A stretch of DNA of 45,519 bases from the NCBI GenBank assembly GCA_903864315.1, contig CAIPFK010000153.1, forward strand, positions 1 to 45,519, read 5' to 3'. The notes beneath the pieces were generated by a model. That model worked only from the letters and a program-made list of their open reading frames with translations, was not told where the DNA came from and made no database searches. Origin of the DNA: an uncultured Burkholderiales bacterium. Lineage in GTDB: Bacteria > Pseudomonadota > Gammaproteobacteria > Burkholderiales > Burkholderiaceae_C. Both the position numbers and the translations under genes were made by a program. Of the stretch, positions 25,462 through 34,352 are shown one piece after another. Each line of letters opens with the position of its first letter. Position 1 is the stretch's first letter.

Positions 25462-27129
25462 GTGAGCACTGAACAACGTAATTCAATTCATTCGCCTTTG
25501 AGGGTCTGGGCGCTGGGTCTGAGTCTGGCGGGCTTGCTGAGCCTGAGTGCTACGCCGTCTCTGGCCTTGACCTTGGGCCGCGCCAAGATGCTCTCCAAAC
25601 AAGGCGAGCCCTTGGTGGTGGAGTTTGATCTCGAGAGTTTGTCACCCGAGGAACAGCAAGGCTTGGAGGTGAGTTTGGCTGACGAGCAAGCCTACAGTGC
25701 GCTCGGAGCCACGTATGACACGGTGCTCAGTGGTGCCAAGGCGATTTTGTCCAAGCGTGCAGGGGGCCAACCCTATGTGAGCGTGACCAGCAAAACTCCT
25801 GTGAGTCAGTCATTTGTGGATGTGCTCTTGCAATTGCACTGGTCCAGTGGACAAGTGACCAAAGAGGTGGGCTTGTTGCTGGACGCGGCACAATCTGCGG
25901 GGTTGGACTCCTCCAACCCACTCTCACAAGTGCCAGTGCACCCAGGAGACACGGCCAGTGCGCTTGCCTTGAAGTACAAGGACGCCACGGTCACCTTGGA
26001 TCAGATGCTCATGGGGATCTTGCGCTCCAACCCCAACGCATTCGTTGCTCAAAACGTCAATCGCCTCAAATCAGATGCGAGCCTCACCCTGCCCTCGACC
26101 CAAGATGTCTTGAATCTCAAACCCAAAGACGCAAGCGAGCAAGTGCAGTTGCAGCGCATTGATTTTGAACAGTACCGCCAAGCCCTGGTGGCCAAACTCC
26201 AGCGCGCCAAGCCTGGAGTTGCAAAAACCCCCAAGCAAAACGCCTCGGGCCAAGTGGGCTCCAAAAGCAAAAATCTGCAAGAGAAAAAAGACCAACTCAA
26301 ACTGAGTGAAGCCAATACACCTGCGTCCAAGGCTGCGGATTTGTTGGCCCAAGAAGAGCAAGCCAAACTCAACGCGAAAAAAGCCGAAGAATTGAGCCAA
26401 AACATCAATGAATTGAACGCCATGGCCAAGCACACCGGCTCGACTTGGAGCGTTCAAAACACACTCAAAGAAGCCAGCAACGCTTTCACGCAGGCTTGGA
26501 GTGTGCCCAAGGCGTGGCTCAGTGTGAATGCACCCCAATTGGCCAAGTGGCTAGACCATCCTTTGGCCCCTGTCTTGGCGGGCCTGGGACTGGTGGTCTT
26601 GGTGCTGGGAACGCTGCTGCGCAAACGCGCCTCCACCGAGGAAGACACCGCCACGCCTGATCATGACCTCGCTCACCAACCCTGGCTGGACCCGGAGTCC
26701 ATGCACAGCGACACCCCGCCCGCGTGGGCCCAAGTTCAGCCACACGCCAACGCTTCACCGAGCTCATTCTCATCCGAGCATGAGCTCGCTCAGGACGCGG
26801 CCTTCCATGGTCACGAGCAAGAGCGTGATGCATCCATGGCAGGCGCGAGCCCAACCTCCGCGCTCAGCGACCATGTCCACATTGATTTTGATTTGGACCT
26901 CCCGCCTTTGCACGAGAGCAATTCGCTGGGGGCACACGATGCGCATGAAACAAGCTCTTACCCAAGCGAGCCGCATGAAAATCCGCTCCAAGTGCGCTTT
27001 GAACTCGCGCAAGAATTGTGGCAAGTCGGGCAGCAACATACCGCTCGCGCGATTGTTCAAGAAATTGCCCAACAAGCCACGGGCGAACTGCTCGATACCG
27101 CCCATGCTTGGTTGGCTGAGCGTGGCTAA
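25462..27129 (+). CDS. fimV: FimV-like protein (peptidoglycan-binding, polar hub type)
   Basis: FimV proteins organise the cell pole and type IV pilus or twitching functions. This one has a signal peptide (LGLSLAGLLSLSATPSLALT), then the FimV N-terminal domain (LGRAKMLSKQGEPLVVEFDL, SEQ at about 40-150 with VLLQLHWSSGQVTKEVGLLLD). A LysM-like segment follows (VHPGDTASALALKYKDATVT), a coiled-coil Lys/Glu/Ala-rich part, one transmembrane helix (LAPVLAGLGLVVLVLGTLLRK, read in two parts), an acidic tail and a C-terminal FimV motif near ELAQELWQVGQQHTARAIV. The 555 residues are fewer than in most FimV proteins. GTG 25462 is preferred; a TTG at 25447 is also open. Position between asd and truA supports the call. 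Confidence 0.85.
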   Translation: MSTEQRNSIHSPLRVWALGLSLAGLLSLSATPSLALTLGRAKMLSKQGEPLVVEFDLESLSPEEQQGLEVSLADEQAYSALGATYDTVLSGAKAILSKRAGGQPYVSVTSKTPVSQSFVDVLLQLHWSSGQVTKEVGLLLDAAQSAGLDSSNPLSQVPVHPGDTASALALKYKDATVTLDQMLMGILRSNPNAFVAQNVNRLKSDASLTLPSTQDVLNLKPKDASEQVQLQRIDFEQYRQALVAKLQRAKPGVAKTPKQNASGQVGSKSKNLQEKKDQLKLSEANTPASKAADLLAQEEQAKLNAKKAEELSQNINELNAMAKHTGSTWSVQNTLKEASNAFTQAWSVPKAWLSVNAPQLAKWLDHPLAPVLAGLGLVVLVLGTLLRKRASTEEDTATPDHDLAHQPWLDPESMHSDTPPAWAQVQPHANASPSSFSSEHELAQDAAFHGHEQERDASMAGASPTSALSDHVHIDFDLDLPPLHESNSLGAHDAHETSSYPSEPHENPLQVRFELAQELWQVGQQHTARAIVQEIAQQATGELLDTAHAWLAERG

Positions 27130-27150
27130 ACGTGGCTGAGCGTGACCAAG
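27111..27150. repeat. Four 10-bp tandem units across the fimV stop codon
   Basis: Units read GTTGGCTGAG, CGTGGCTAAA, CGTGGCTGAG and CGTGACCAAG. The fimV stop codon TAA (27127-27129) lies in the second unit, so unit gain or loss could move the end of the protein. Confidence 0.75.
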
Positions 27151-27173
27151 CGCAAAGTCTGCTCTGAACAACT

Positions 27174-28061
27174 GTGGTGAGCCACCGCATTGCTCTGGGC
27201 CTGAGTTATTCGGGCCAAGCCTATGAGGGCTGGCAAAGCCAGCTCTCGGGCAAAACGGTGCAAGACCACCTCGAAAAAGCCTTGCAAGAATTCACCCAAG
27301 TCCCCATTCGTACCCATTGCGCTGGCCGCACCGATGCTGGCGTGCATGCGGTGATGCAAGTCGTGCACTTTGACTCCCCCGTCGAGCGTCAAAACAGCTC
27401 CTGGGTCCGGGGCACCAACCGCTATTTGCCCCGCGACGTGGCCGTTCAATGGGCCCGAGTGGTTTCGAGCGACTTTCACGCGCGCGCCAGCGCCCAAACC
27501 CGCCGATATGCTTATTTGCTCTCGGACTCCCCGGTGCGTCCAAGCTTGTCGTACCAACGCGTGGGCTGGTTTCACCAAGCGCTGGATGCCACTCGGATGC
27601 AAAAAGCCTGCGCTCACTTGCTCGGAGAGCACGACTTCACCTCATTTCGAGCGGCCCAGTGCCAAGCGCTCTCGCCCATCAAAACCATTGAGCACGCGCG
27701 CATCGTGCGCATCGAGCCACCCCATGGTTGGGGCTCACCAGCGAGCGACTCCTCACCCGACCAGCCCAGCAACAACGGCGGTGAAGGGGGTGTTTGTGCT
27801 GCGGGTTACCTGCGCTTTGAAGTGAAAGCCAACGCATTCCTGCACCACATGATCAGAAACATCATGGGCTGCTTGGTTCAAGTGGGCACGGGAGAGCGCG
27901 AACCCGAATGGCTCGCCCAGGTGATCCAAGCCCAAGATCGCCGTGCAGCAGCACCCACCTTCGCACCGGATGGACTGTATTTTCTGGGACCTGTGTATGA
28001 CCCCGCCTGGAACTTGCCCATGGTGCAGGAGCGTTATGATTGGGGGGTGGTCGGCCTTTGA
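27174..28061 (+). CDS. truA: tRNA pseudouridine(38-40) synthase TruA
   Basis: TruA makes pseudouridine at positions 38-40 of the tRNA anticodon arm. The 295-residue protein begins RIALGLSYSGQAYEGWQSQ and has the catalytic Asp in HCAGRTDAGVHAVMQVVHFD (about residue 53), then ARASAQTRRYAYLL, HDFTSFRAAQCQA and the late HHMIRNIMGCLVQVG. A Ser/Gly-rich insert lies near residue 190. The gene begins with two GTG codons (27174 and 27177) and no clear Shine-Dalgarno sequence. It lies 44 bases after fimV. Confidence 0.94.
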   Translation: MVSHRIALGLSYSGQAYEGWQSQLSGKTVQDHLEKALQEFTQVPIRTHCAGRTDAGVHAVMQVVHFDSPVERQNSSWVRGTNRYLPRDVAVQWARVVSSDFHARASAQTRRYAYLLSDSPVRPSLSYQRVGWFHQALDATRMQKACAHLLGEHDFTSFRAAQCQALSPIKTIEHARIVRIEPPHGWGSPASDSSPDQPSNNGGEGGVCAAGYLRFEVKANAFLHHMIRNIMGCLVQVGTGEREPEWLAQVIQAQDRRAAAPTFAPDGLYFLGPVYDPAWNLPMVQERYDWGVVGL

Positions 28062-28129
28062 GGGCCAACTCTGGTGCGCCACCTCTGGACGACCAGCGCA
28101 CGCCATCCCTCACCGCGACCATTTTCTGA

Positions 28130-28834
28130 ATGAACACCCTTCACATTCCCATCAAAATTTGCGGCCTCACCACCGAGCGTGATGTGGATGCCGCCGTCGA
28201 GGCCGGTGCCCAAGCCATCGGCTTGGTGCTCTACCCACCCAGCCCCAGAGCCGTGAGCATTGAGCGTGCGGCGGCCTTGGCCAAACGACTGCCCGCCTTT
28301 GTCTGCCCCGTGCTGCTGCTGGTGAACGCCACTCGCGAGACGATTCAAGACGCTGCGAGAGCGGTGCCTGGCGCGTGGCTGCAATTTCACGGCGACGAGA
28401 GCCCCGAGTTTTGCGCAGACATGTCTCACCGCACGGGCCTCAGATACATCCGCGCCATTCGAATACCCGTGCAAGAAACAAGCTCAACTGCAAGCGCGCC
28501 ACAGAGCTCTTTTGACCTCGTAGAATACGTGAACTTGTACAACAACGCCCACGCCTTGCTCTTGGATGCCTTGGTGCCTGGTTACGGTGGGGCTGGACAA
28601 CGCTTTGACTGGTCCGTGATCCCTGAAAAGATCAATGCACACTTGGTGCTCTCGGGGGGTCTCACCGCTCACAATGTCGCCCAAGCGATTGCTTACCTCT
28701 CGCCACGGGTCTTGAGCCTGGGACTGGATGTGAGCTCCGGCGTCGAGAGTCAGCGTGGCGTGAAGGACCCTGTTCTCATCCGTGAGTTCATCAAGGCCGT
28801 TCGAGAGGCTCAATTGCCTCTGAGCCCGCATTGA
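28130..28834 (+). CDS. trpF: Phosphoribosylanthranilate isomerase
   Basis: TrpF converts N-phosphoribosylanthranilate to the 1-deoxyribulose form in tryptophan synthesis. The 234-residue TIM-barrel has the catalytic Cys in IKICGLTTERD (about residue 11), GLVLYPPSPRAVS, LQFHGDESPEFC, the catalytic Asp region LLLDALVPGYGGAGQRFDW, and the phosphate-binding LVLSGGLTAHNV. It lies 68 bases after truA and about 115 bases before trpB. trpE, trpD and trpC are not nearby. Confidence 0.95.
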   Translation: MNTLHIPIKICGLTTERDVDAAVEAGAQAIGLVLYPPSPRAVSIERAAALAKRLPAFVCPVLLLVNATRETIQDAARAVPGAWLQFHGDESPEFCADMSHRTGLRYIRAIRIPVQETSSTASAPQSSFDLVEYVNLYNNAHALLLDALVPGYGGAGQRFDWSVIPEKINAHLVLSGGLTAHNVAQAIAYLSPRVLSLGLDVSSGVESQRGVKDPVLIREFIKAVREAQLPLSPH

Positions 28835-28948
28835 CCAGCCCCGCGGTGCCTGAACACGAGCCAGCCCGCAAGTCCATGAAGACCATGGAGCCCATGACAC
28901 ACGAGAGAGTTCGAGCACTGTAATTTTTTCACTGGAATGCTTTTTTCT

Positions 28949-30241
28949 ATGACGACTCCCTATCAGCAACCCGATGCCAGCGGACACTTTGGCCGCTTTG
29001 GTGGCAGTTTTGTGAGTGAGACCCTCACCCATGCGATCCAAGAGCTCTCTGAGGCCTACGCACATTACCAAAACGACCCGGCATTTTTGGCCGAATTTCA
29101 CAGCGAACTCAAACACTTCGTGGGCCGCCCCTCACCCATTTATCACGCCGCTCGCATGAGCCAAGAAATGGGGGGGGCGCAAATTTACCTCAAACGCGAA
29201 GACTTGAACCACACCGGTGCCCACAAAATCAACAACACCATTGGCCAAGCGATGCTGGCCAAACGCATGGGCAAACCCCGCATCATTGCCGAGACGGGTG
29301 CAGGCCAACACGGTGTCGCCACGGCGACCATTTGCGCGCGCTATGGCTTGGAGTGCGTGGTCTACATGGGACAAGAAGACGTGATGCGCCAAAGCCCCAA
29401 TGTCTATCGCATGAAACTCTTGGGGGCCACGGTGGTGCCGGTGACCAGTGGCTCGCAAACCTTGAAGGACGCGTTGAACGAAGCGTTGAGAGACTGGGTG
29501 ACCCACGTCGACAACACCTTCTACATCATCGGCACCGTGGCAGGCCCGCACCCCTACCCCATGATGGTGAGGGATTTTCAAAGCGTGATTGGCAAAGAAT
29601 GCATTGAGCAAATGCCCTTGATGCACCAGGGACGCCAGCCCGATGCGGTGGTGGCCTGTGTCGGAGGTGGCAGCAATGCCATGGGTATTTTTCACCCCTA
29701 CATCGACTTTAAAAACACCCGCCTCATTGGGGTGGAAGCGGCGGGTCTGGGCCTGGATAGCGGCAAGCACTCGGCCTCATTGCTGCGAGGCTCACCGGGT
29801 GTCTTGCACGGCAACCGCACCTATGTGTTGCAAAACGACAAGGGACAAATCACCGAGACGCACAGCATTTCGGCCGGACTGGACTATCCTGGCGTTGGCC
29901 CTGAGCACGCTTTTCTCAAAGACATCGAGCGCGCGACCTACGTTGGCATCACCGACCAAGAGGCCTTGGATGCGTTTCACTACCTGTGCCGCAAAGAAGG
30001 CATCATCCCCGCCTTGGAATCGAGCCACGCCATCGCCTACGCCATGAAATTGGCCAAAACCATGAAAGCCGACCAATCCATTTTGGTCAACCTCTCTGGC
30101 CGAGGGGACAAAGACATTGGCACAGTCGCCGACTTGAGTCAGGCTGATTTTTACTGCCGTCCCTCATGCCGAGGCCAAGAGGTCAAGGGCTTGAAGTCCA
30201 CTCCCGTGCACATGCCCACCAACGCGAGGGGAGTGGCATGA
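28949..30241 (+). CDS. trpB: Tryptophan synthase beta chain
   Basis: TrpB joins indole and serine using pyridoxal phosphate. The 430-residue protein shows [20 protein letters not shown] at the start, the PLP Lys in HTGAHKINN (K93 from ATG 28949), [14 protein letters not shown], the phosphate-binding [11 protein letters not shown], and the late [10 protein letters not shown]. An in-frame ATG at 28937 would add four residues. Its TGA overlaps the ATG of trpA, so the two are coupled. Confidence 0.96.
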   Translation: MTTPYQQPDASGHFGRFGGSFVSETLTHAIQELSEAYAHYQNDPAFLAEFHSELKHFVGRPSPIYHAARMSQEMGGAQIYLKREDLNHTGAHKINNTIGQAMLAKRMGKPRIIAETGAGQHGVATATICARYGLECVVYMGQEDVMRQSPNVYRMKLLGATVVPVTSGSQTLKDALNEALRDWVTHVDNTFYIIGTVAGPHPYPMMVRDFQSVIGKECIEQMPLMHQGRQPDAVVACVGGGSNAMGIFHPYIDFKNTRLIGVEAAGLGLDSGKHSASLLRGSPGVLHGNRTYVLQNDKGQITETHSISAGLDYPGVGPEHAFLKDIERATYVGITDQEALDAFHYLCRKEGIIPALESSHAIAYAMKLAKTMKADQSILVNLSGRGDKDIGTVADLSQADFYCRPSCRGQEVKGLKSTPVHMPTNARGVA

Positions 30242-31086
30242 ACGATTTGACGACACCCTCTGCGGCTGGGCGCGAGCGCATCAAGCACACCTTTGACGCG
30301 CTCAAACTCAATCACCAAGTGGCCTTGATCCCCTACTTGATGGCGGGCTTTCCCAAGCCTGAGATGACCGTGGCGCTCATGCACGCGGCCGTGCAAAGTG
30401 GCGCCAACGTCATCGAACTAGGGGTGCCCTTTAGTGACCCCATGGCCGATGGCCCTGTCATTCAAAAGGCGGGGGAAAAAGCCTTGGCACTGGGTGTGGA
30501 CCTCGCTCAGGTGCTGCAGATGGTGAAAGAGTTTCGAGCCACCGACTCAACGACACCCGTGGTGCTCATGGGGTACGCCAACCCCATCGAACACTATGAG
30601 GGCCGCCTCGGTGAGGGCGCATTTGTGACAGACGCAAGCGCGTGCGGCGTGGATGGCTTGCTGGTGGTGGACTATCCGCCAGAAGAATGCGTCTCACTCT
30701 CCGAGTCTTTGAAGGCTCACGGCATGGATTTGATCTTTTTGTTGGCCCCCACAAGCACGACCGAACGCATGGCCACCGTTGCACGGGTCGCCAGCGGTTA
30801 TGTCTACTACGTCTCGCTGCGTGGCATCACAGGTGCCGCCCACTTGGACACCCAAGCGGTGGACCGCATGCTGCCCATCATCCGCGAGCATGTGAGCATC
30901 CCAGTCGGCGTGGGCTTTGGCATTCGCAATGAAGAGAGTGCTCGCGCAGTCGCCAAAGTCGCCGATGCGGTGGTGATTGGCACTCGCCTCATTGAAATCC
31001 TTCAAGAAGGCGCGCTCGATGAGGCGGGGGAGAGGCTGAAAGGGTTTTTGAATAAAATCCGACTGGCCTTGGACGCGCCTCGCTAG
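30238..31086 (+). CDS. trpA: Tryptophan synthase alpha chain
   Basis: TrpA cleaves indole-3-glycerol phosphate and passes indole to TrpB. The 282-residue TIM-barrel has the catalytic Glu in [20 protein letters not shown], the catalytic Asp in [27 protein letters not shown], and phosphate-binding GITGA and VGFGIRN. The start at 30238 overlaps the trpB stop as ATGA, which favours it over an in-frame upstream ATG at 30166. Confidence 0.96.
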   Translation: MNDLTTPSAAGRERIKHTFDALKLNHQVALIPYLMAGFPKPEMTVALMHAAVQSGANVIELGVPFSDPMADGPVIQKAGEKALALGVDLAQVLQMVKEFRATDSTTPVVLMGYANPIEHYEGRLGEGAFVTDASACGVDGLLVVDYPPEECVSLSESLKAHGMDLIFLLAPTSTTERMATVARVASGYVYYVSLRGITGAAHLDTQAVDRMLPIIREHVSIPVGVGFGIRNEESARAVAKVADAVVIGTRLIEILQEGALDEAGERLKGFLNKIRLALDAPR

Positions 31087-31116
31087 TCCTCGCCCTCGAC
31101 GGAGGATAATGCGGGT

Positions 31117-31147
31117 TTGGGGGATTGAGCGCATTGAAATCCCCCAA
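31117..31147. repeat. Perfect 10-bp inverted repeat between trpA and accD
   Basis: TTGGGGGATT / AATCCCCCAA with an 11-base loop (31127-31137). It forms a stable hairpin in RNA but has no T-tract, so it is either a weak terminator, a stabilising hairpin for trpA mRNA, or a binding site. The 139-base gap holds nothing else I recognise. Confidence 0.6.
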
Positions 31148-31225
31148 TGGGCAAGACCACACGCATGACCGTTTGCCAGACTGCCCATTTGCTGGTTTGC
31201 CACTTTGTTTGAGAGAAAGACTTCC

Positions 31226-32098
31226 ATGAGCTGGCTTGAAAAATTACTTCCCCCCAAAATACAGCACACCGACCCGGCCGACCGGCGCAGCGTCCCCGAA
31301 GGCCTGTGGATCAAATGTCCAAGCTGCGAGACGGTGCTCTATAAAAATGATTTGGAGCAAAATCAAAACGTCTGCCCCACCTGCGCTCACCACCACCGCA
31401 TGAGTGCCAGAAAACGGTTGGACGCATTTTTAGACCCCCAAGGACGCTACGAGATCGGACAAGAGGTCTTGCCCGTGGACGCTTTGAAATTCAAAGACTC
31501 GCGCAAATACACAGAACGATTGAAAGCGGCCATTGAGCAAACCGGTGAAACCGATGCACTCGTGGTGATGGGCGGGAGTGTGCATGACATCAATGTGGTC
31601 GTGGCCGCATTCGAATTCGACTTCATGGGCGGGAGCATGGGCTCGGTCGTGGGTGAGCGATTTGTGCGTGGTGTCACCACCGCCATGGAGCAAAAAGTGC
31701 CCTTCATTTGCTTCACCGCCACGGGTGGTGCTCGGATGCAAGAGGGCTTGCTCTCGCTCATGCAAATGGCCAAAACCAATGCCGCCTTGACCCGATTGGC
31801 CAAAAAAGGTTTGCCCTACATCAGCGTTCTCACCGATCCCACCATGGGCGGTGTCTCTGCGGGCTTTGCCTTCTTGGGAGACTTGGTGATTGCAGAGCCC
31901 AAAGCGCTCATTGGTTTTGCCGGTCCCCGTGTGATTGAGAGCACGGTGCGAGTCACACTGCCTGCGGGGTTTCAACGGTCAGAGTTTTTACAAACCAAAG
32001 GTGCCTTGGACTTCATTTGTGACCGACGCGATTTGCGAAAAACCATTGCCACGAGTCTGGCGATTTTGCTCAGACAACCGGCCGAGGCCGTCCTCTAG
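31226..32098 (+). CDS. accD: Acetyl-CoA carboxylase, carboxyltransferase beta subunit
   Basis: AccD with AccA moves the carboxyl group from biotin to acetyl-CoA, giving malonyl-CoA. The 290-residue protein has a four-Cys zinc finger, CPSC at about residues 30-33 and CPTC about 18 residues on, then the crotonase-like domain with [52 protein letters not shown] and [21 protein letters not shown] precedes ATG 31226. It follows trpA, a conserved order. Confidence 0.96.
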   Translation: MSWLEKLLPPKIQHTDPADRRSVPEGLWIKCPSCETVLYKNDLEQNQNVCPTCAHHHRMSARKRLDAFLDPQGRYEIGQEVLPVDALKFKDSRKYTERLKAAIEQTGETDALVVMGGSVHDINVVVAAFEFDFMGGSMGSVVGERFVRGVTTAMEQKVPFICFTATGGARMQEGLLSLMQMAKTNAALTRLAKKGLPYISVLTDPTMGGVSAGFAFLGDLVIAEPKALIGFAGPRVIESTVRVTLPAGFQRSEFLQTKGALDFICDRRDLRKTIATSLAILLRQPAEAVL

Positions 32099-32221
32099 AA
32101 ACATCACTCCCACCCACCTTGGCCGTTTTTTTTGTTGGCATCTTGACCATTCGCATCGTGCCCCTTTGCATTTGGCATTGCGCCTGATCACCACCCCTCC
32201 CGCCGAAAAAAGTTTTGTACC

Positions 32222-33784
32222 ATGACCCCCACACCCACGTCCATTCCCACCAACCTCAACACCACAGACGATTCAAGCGAAGCGTCTATCACCGCAGTGG
32301 ACGAAAACCAATTGGTCTTGGAGCGCTTGGGCAAACTCAAAACGCTCAAAGACACCCAGGCGGCTGGCGGGGCGGTGGCGTTTCCCAATGACTTCAAGCC
32401 TGAGCACCGTGCTTTGCAACTGCACGTGGCGCATGACAGTGATGAGCCTCAAGCGCTCAAAGACAAACACATCACGGTGAGTGTGGCCGGTCGCATGATG
32501 CTCAAGCGCTTGATGGGCAAGGCGAGTTTTGCGACCTTGCAAGACAGCACCTCGCGCATCCAAGTCTATGTCACCAAGGAGGCCATGGGAGACACTTTGT
32601 ACGAAGAGTTCAAGCACTGGGACTTGGGGGACATTGTGGGCGCAACGGGCACTTTGTTCATCACCAAAACGGGCGAGCTCTCCATCCATGCAACGCAATT
32701 GCGCTTGCTCACCAAAAGCTTGAGGCCCATGCCCGACAAGTTCCACGGCATGAAAGACCAAGAGGTGAAGTATCGCCAGCGCTACATCGACTTGATGATG
32801 GACGAGAGCACCCGTGCTCGTTTTCATGTGCGCTCCAAAGCGGTCGCGAGTTTGCGCAACTTCATGCTCGAGCACCAGTTCTTGGAGGTGGAGACGCCCA
32901 TGCTGCACCCCATCCCCGGGGGGGCCAATGCCAAACCGTTCATCACCCACCACAACGCACTGGATCAAGAGATGTTTTTGCGCATTGCGCCAGAACTGTA
33001 TTTGAAGCGCTTGATCGTGGGTGGCTTTGAGAGGGTGTTTGAGATCAACCGCAATTTCAGAAACGAGGGCATGTCGGTCAGGCACAACCCCGAGTTCACC
33101 ATGATGGAGTTTTATGCCGCCTATTGGAACTACCTGGACTTGATGGACTTCACCCAAGATCTCATCCGCCATGTGGCCATGCAAACCATGGGCACCACGA
33201 GGCTGAGCTATGCCGGTCAAAGCGTGGATCTCGCCAGTGCATTTGAGCGCTTGACCATGGTGCAGGCCATTCAAAAATATGGCCCCCCTGGGCTAGACAT
33301 CAATGACTCGAGCGCTCTCACCCAGGCGCTCTCCAAGCTGGGGGTTGACGTGGGGAAAAGCCCCTCTTTGGCCTCACTTCAAGTGATGTATTTTGAAGAA
33401 ACCATAGAAGAAAAACTCTGGCAACCCACCTTCATTTGCGAGCATCCCGTGGAGATCTCTCCCTTGGCGCGGGCGAGCGACACCCGACCCGATGTCACCG
33501 AGCGCTTTGAGCTCTATATCACGGGGCGAGAGTTTGGCAATGGGTTTAGCGAGTTGAATGATGCACAAGACCAAGCCCAACGTTTTGCGGCCCAAGTGGC
33601 GCAAAAGGACGCGGGAGACGATGAGGCCATGTTTTATGACCACGATTTCGTCACGGCCTTGGAGTACGGCATGCCCCCAACGGCCGGCTGCGGCATTGGG
33701 ATTGACCGCCTCATGATGCTGCTCACCGATAGCGCCAGCATACGGGATGTGATTTTATTTCCTGCTCTGAAAAAAGAGCACTGA
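32222..33784 (+). CDS. lysS: Lysyl-tRNA synthetase, class II
   Basis: The enzyme charges tRNA-Lys. The 520-residue protein has an N-terminal OB-fold anticodon domain (about 75-190, with [20 protein letters not shown]) and a class II catalytic domain: RYIDLMMDE, motif 2 [20 protein letters not shown], and motif 3 [16 protein letters not shown] near the C terminus. The Thr/Pro-rich first 25 residues are longer than in many homologues. It follows accD after 123 bases and converges with the small gene at 33826. Confidence 0.96.
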   Translation: MTPTPTSIPTNLNTTDDSSEASITAVDENQLVLERLGKLKTLKDTQAAGGAVAFPNDFKPEHRALQLHVAHDSDEPQALKDKHITVSVAGRMMLKRLMGKASFATLQDSTSRIQVYVTKEAMGDTLYEEFKHWDLGDIVGATGTLFITKTGELSIHATQLRLLTKSLRPMPDKFHGMKDQEVKYRQRYIDLMMDESTRARFHVRSKAVASLRNFMLEHQFLEVETPMLHPIPGGANAKPFITHHNALDQEMFLRIAPELYLKRLIVGGFERVFEINRNFRNEGMSVRHNPEFTMMEFYAAYWNYLDLMDFTQDLIRHVAMQTMGTTRLSYAGQSVDLASAFERLTMVQAIQKYGPPGLDINDSSALTQALSKLGVDVGKSPSLASLQVMYFEETIEEKLWQPTFICEHPVEISPLARASDTRPDVTERFELYITGREFGNGFSELNDAQDQAQRFAAQVAQKDAGDDEAMFYDHDFVTALEYGMPPTAGCGIGIDRLMMLLTDSASIRDVILFPALKKEH

Positions 33785-33825
33785 AAACAAGCCCCGAGGG
33801 CTAAGTCGCTGATGGCCCGTGGAGC

Positions 33826-34062
33826 TCACACGGTGGGCTCATGCCCGCTTGGATGAGGACTGGCCACGCCATGGGGGGGTGGTGCAGCGCCAAAGCCGGC
33901 CGAGGACTCGGCAGAGCCTGCAGGAGCGGCAGGAGCGGCATGAGCGGCAGGATCGGCAGGATCGGCCTTGCGGGTTTCACGCTCTTTGAGTTTTTCCTCT
34001 TTCTTTTTTTTCTTGGCCAACTCGCGTTGCCGTTTTTCGTAGTTGTAATTGGGTGTGGCCAT
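33826..34062 (-). CDS. Small basic conserved hypothetical protein
   Basis: The 78-residue protein starts MATPNYNYEKRQRELAKKKK and continues KEEKLKERE, a strongly charged, probably helical segment of about 30 residues. An Ala/Pro/Asp tail follows, with three-residue units such as ADP and AAP. The N-terminal part resembles short hypothetical proteins I recall from Comamonadaceae, so it is probably real; the tail is encoded by a short tandem repeat and is likely variable. ATG 34062 is preferred over an in-frame start at 34158, which adds unrelated sequence. Function unknown; a nucleic-acid or ribosome partner is possible from its charge but unproven. Confidence 0.7.
   Translation of the reverse strand: MATPNYNYEKRQRELAKKKKKEEKLKERETRKADPADPAAHAAPAAPAGSAESSAGFGAAPPPHGVASPHPSGHEPTV
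33920..33964. repeat. Five 9-bp tandem units inside the small basic gene
   Basis: Units read GCAGGAGCG twice, GCATGAGCG, then GCAGGATCG twice. Because the unit is 9 bases, copy changes keep the reading frame and only lengthen or shorten the Ala/Pro/Asp tail. Confidence 0.85.
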
Positions 34063-34260
34063 GATGAATTGTGTGGATGGTGAAAAAGAAAGCTCAATCT
34101 TGGGAGCAAGGATTGGGTGACATTTTGACGGTCTAGGGGGTGTGCTCAGTTCAACCACGGCATTGGGCCCAGGACGCTGGGCATGAAAAAGCGCCCACGA
34201 CCTGGAGCCTCATCGCCCCGGGGACTGCACCCCGCATCACAAAGGCACGGGGACACGGTG

Positions 34261-34318
34261 TTGACCCAATCCCCAGCACTTGCTTGCGTTGTCTTCAGTC
34301 TAACCGCTATTGGGTCAA
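34261..34318. repeat. 10-bp inverted repeat with a 38-base spacer
   Basis: TTGACCCAAT (34261-34270) and ATTGGGTCAA (34309-34318) are perfect inverted copies in the 290-base gap between nagZ and the small basic gene. No gene or RNA is recognised in the gap. The repeat could bracket a structured RNA end for the nagZ transcript on neither strand with certainty. Confidence 0.5.
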
Positions 34319-34352
34319 AAAGTGACGGATCCGGGTAATTATTGGCGAGGAA

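Noticed and set aside
32273-33274. 333-codon minus-strand reading opposite lysS
   Set aside because: Antisense shadow of lysS, with no motif of its own.
34063-34352. Possible tRNA or other RNA gene between nagZ and the small basic gene
   Set aside because: No T-arm GGTTCRA motif or cloverleaf pairing could be found on either strand; only the inverted repeat remains.
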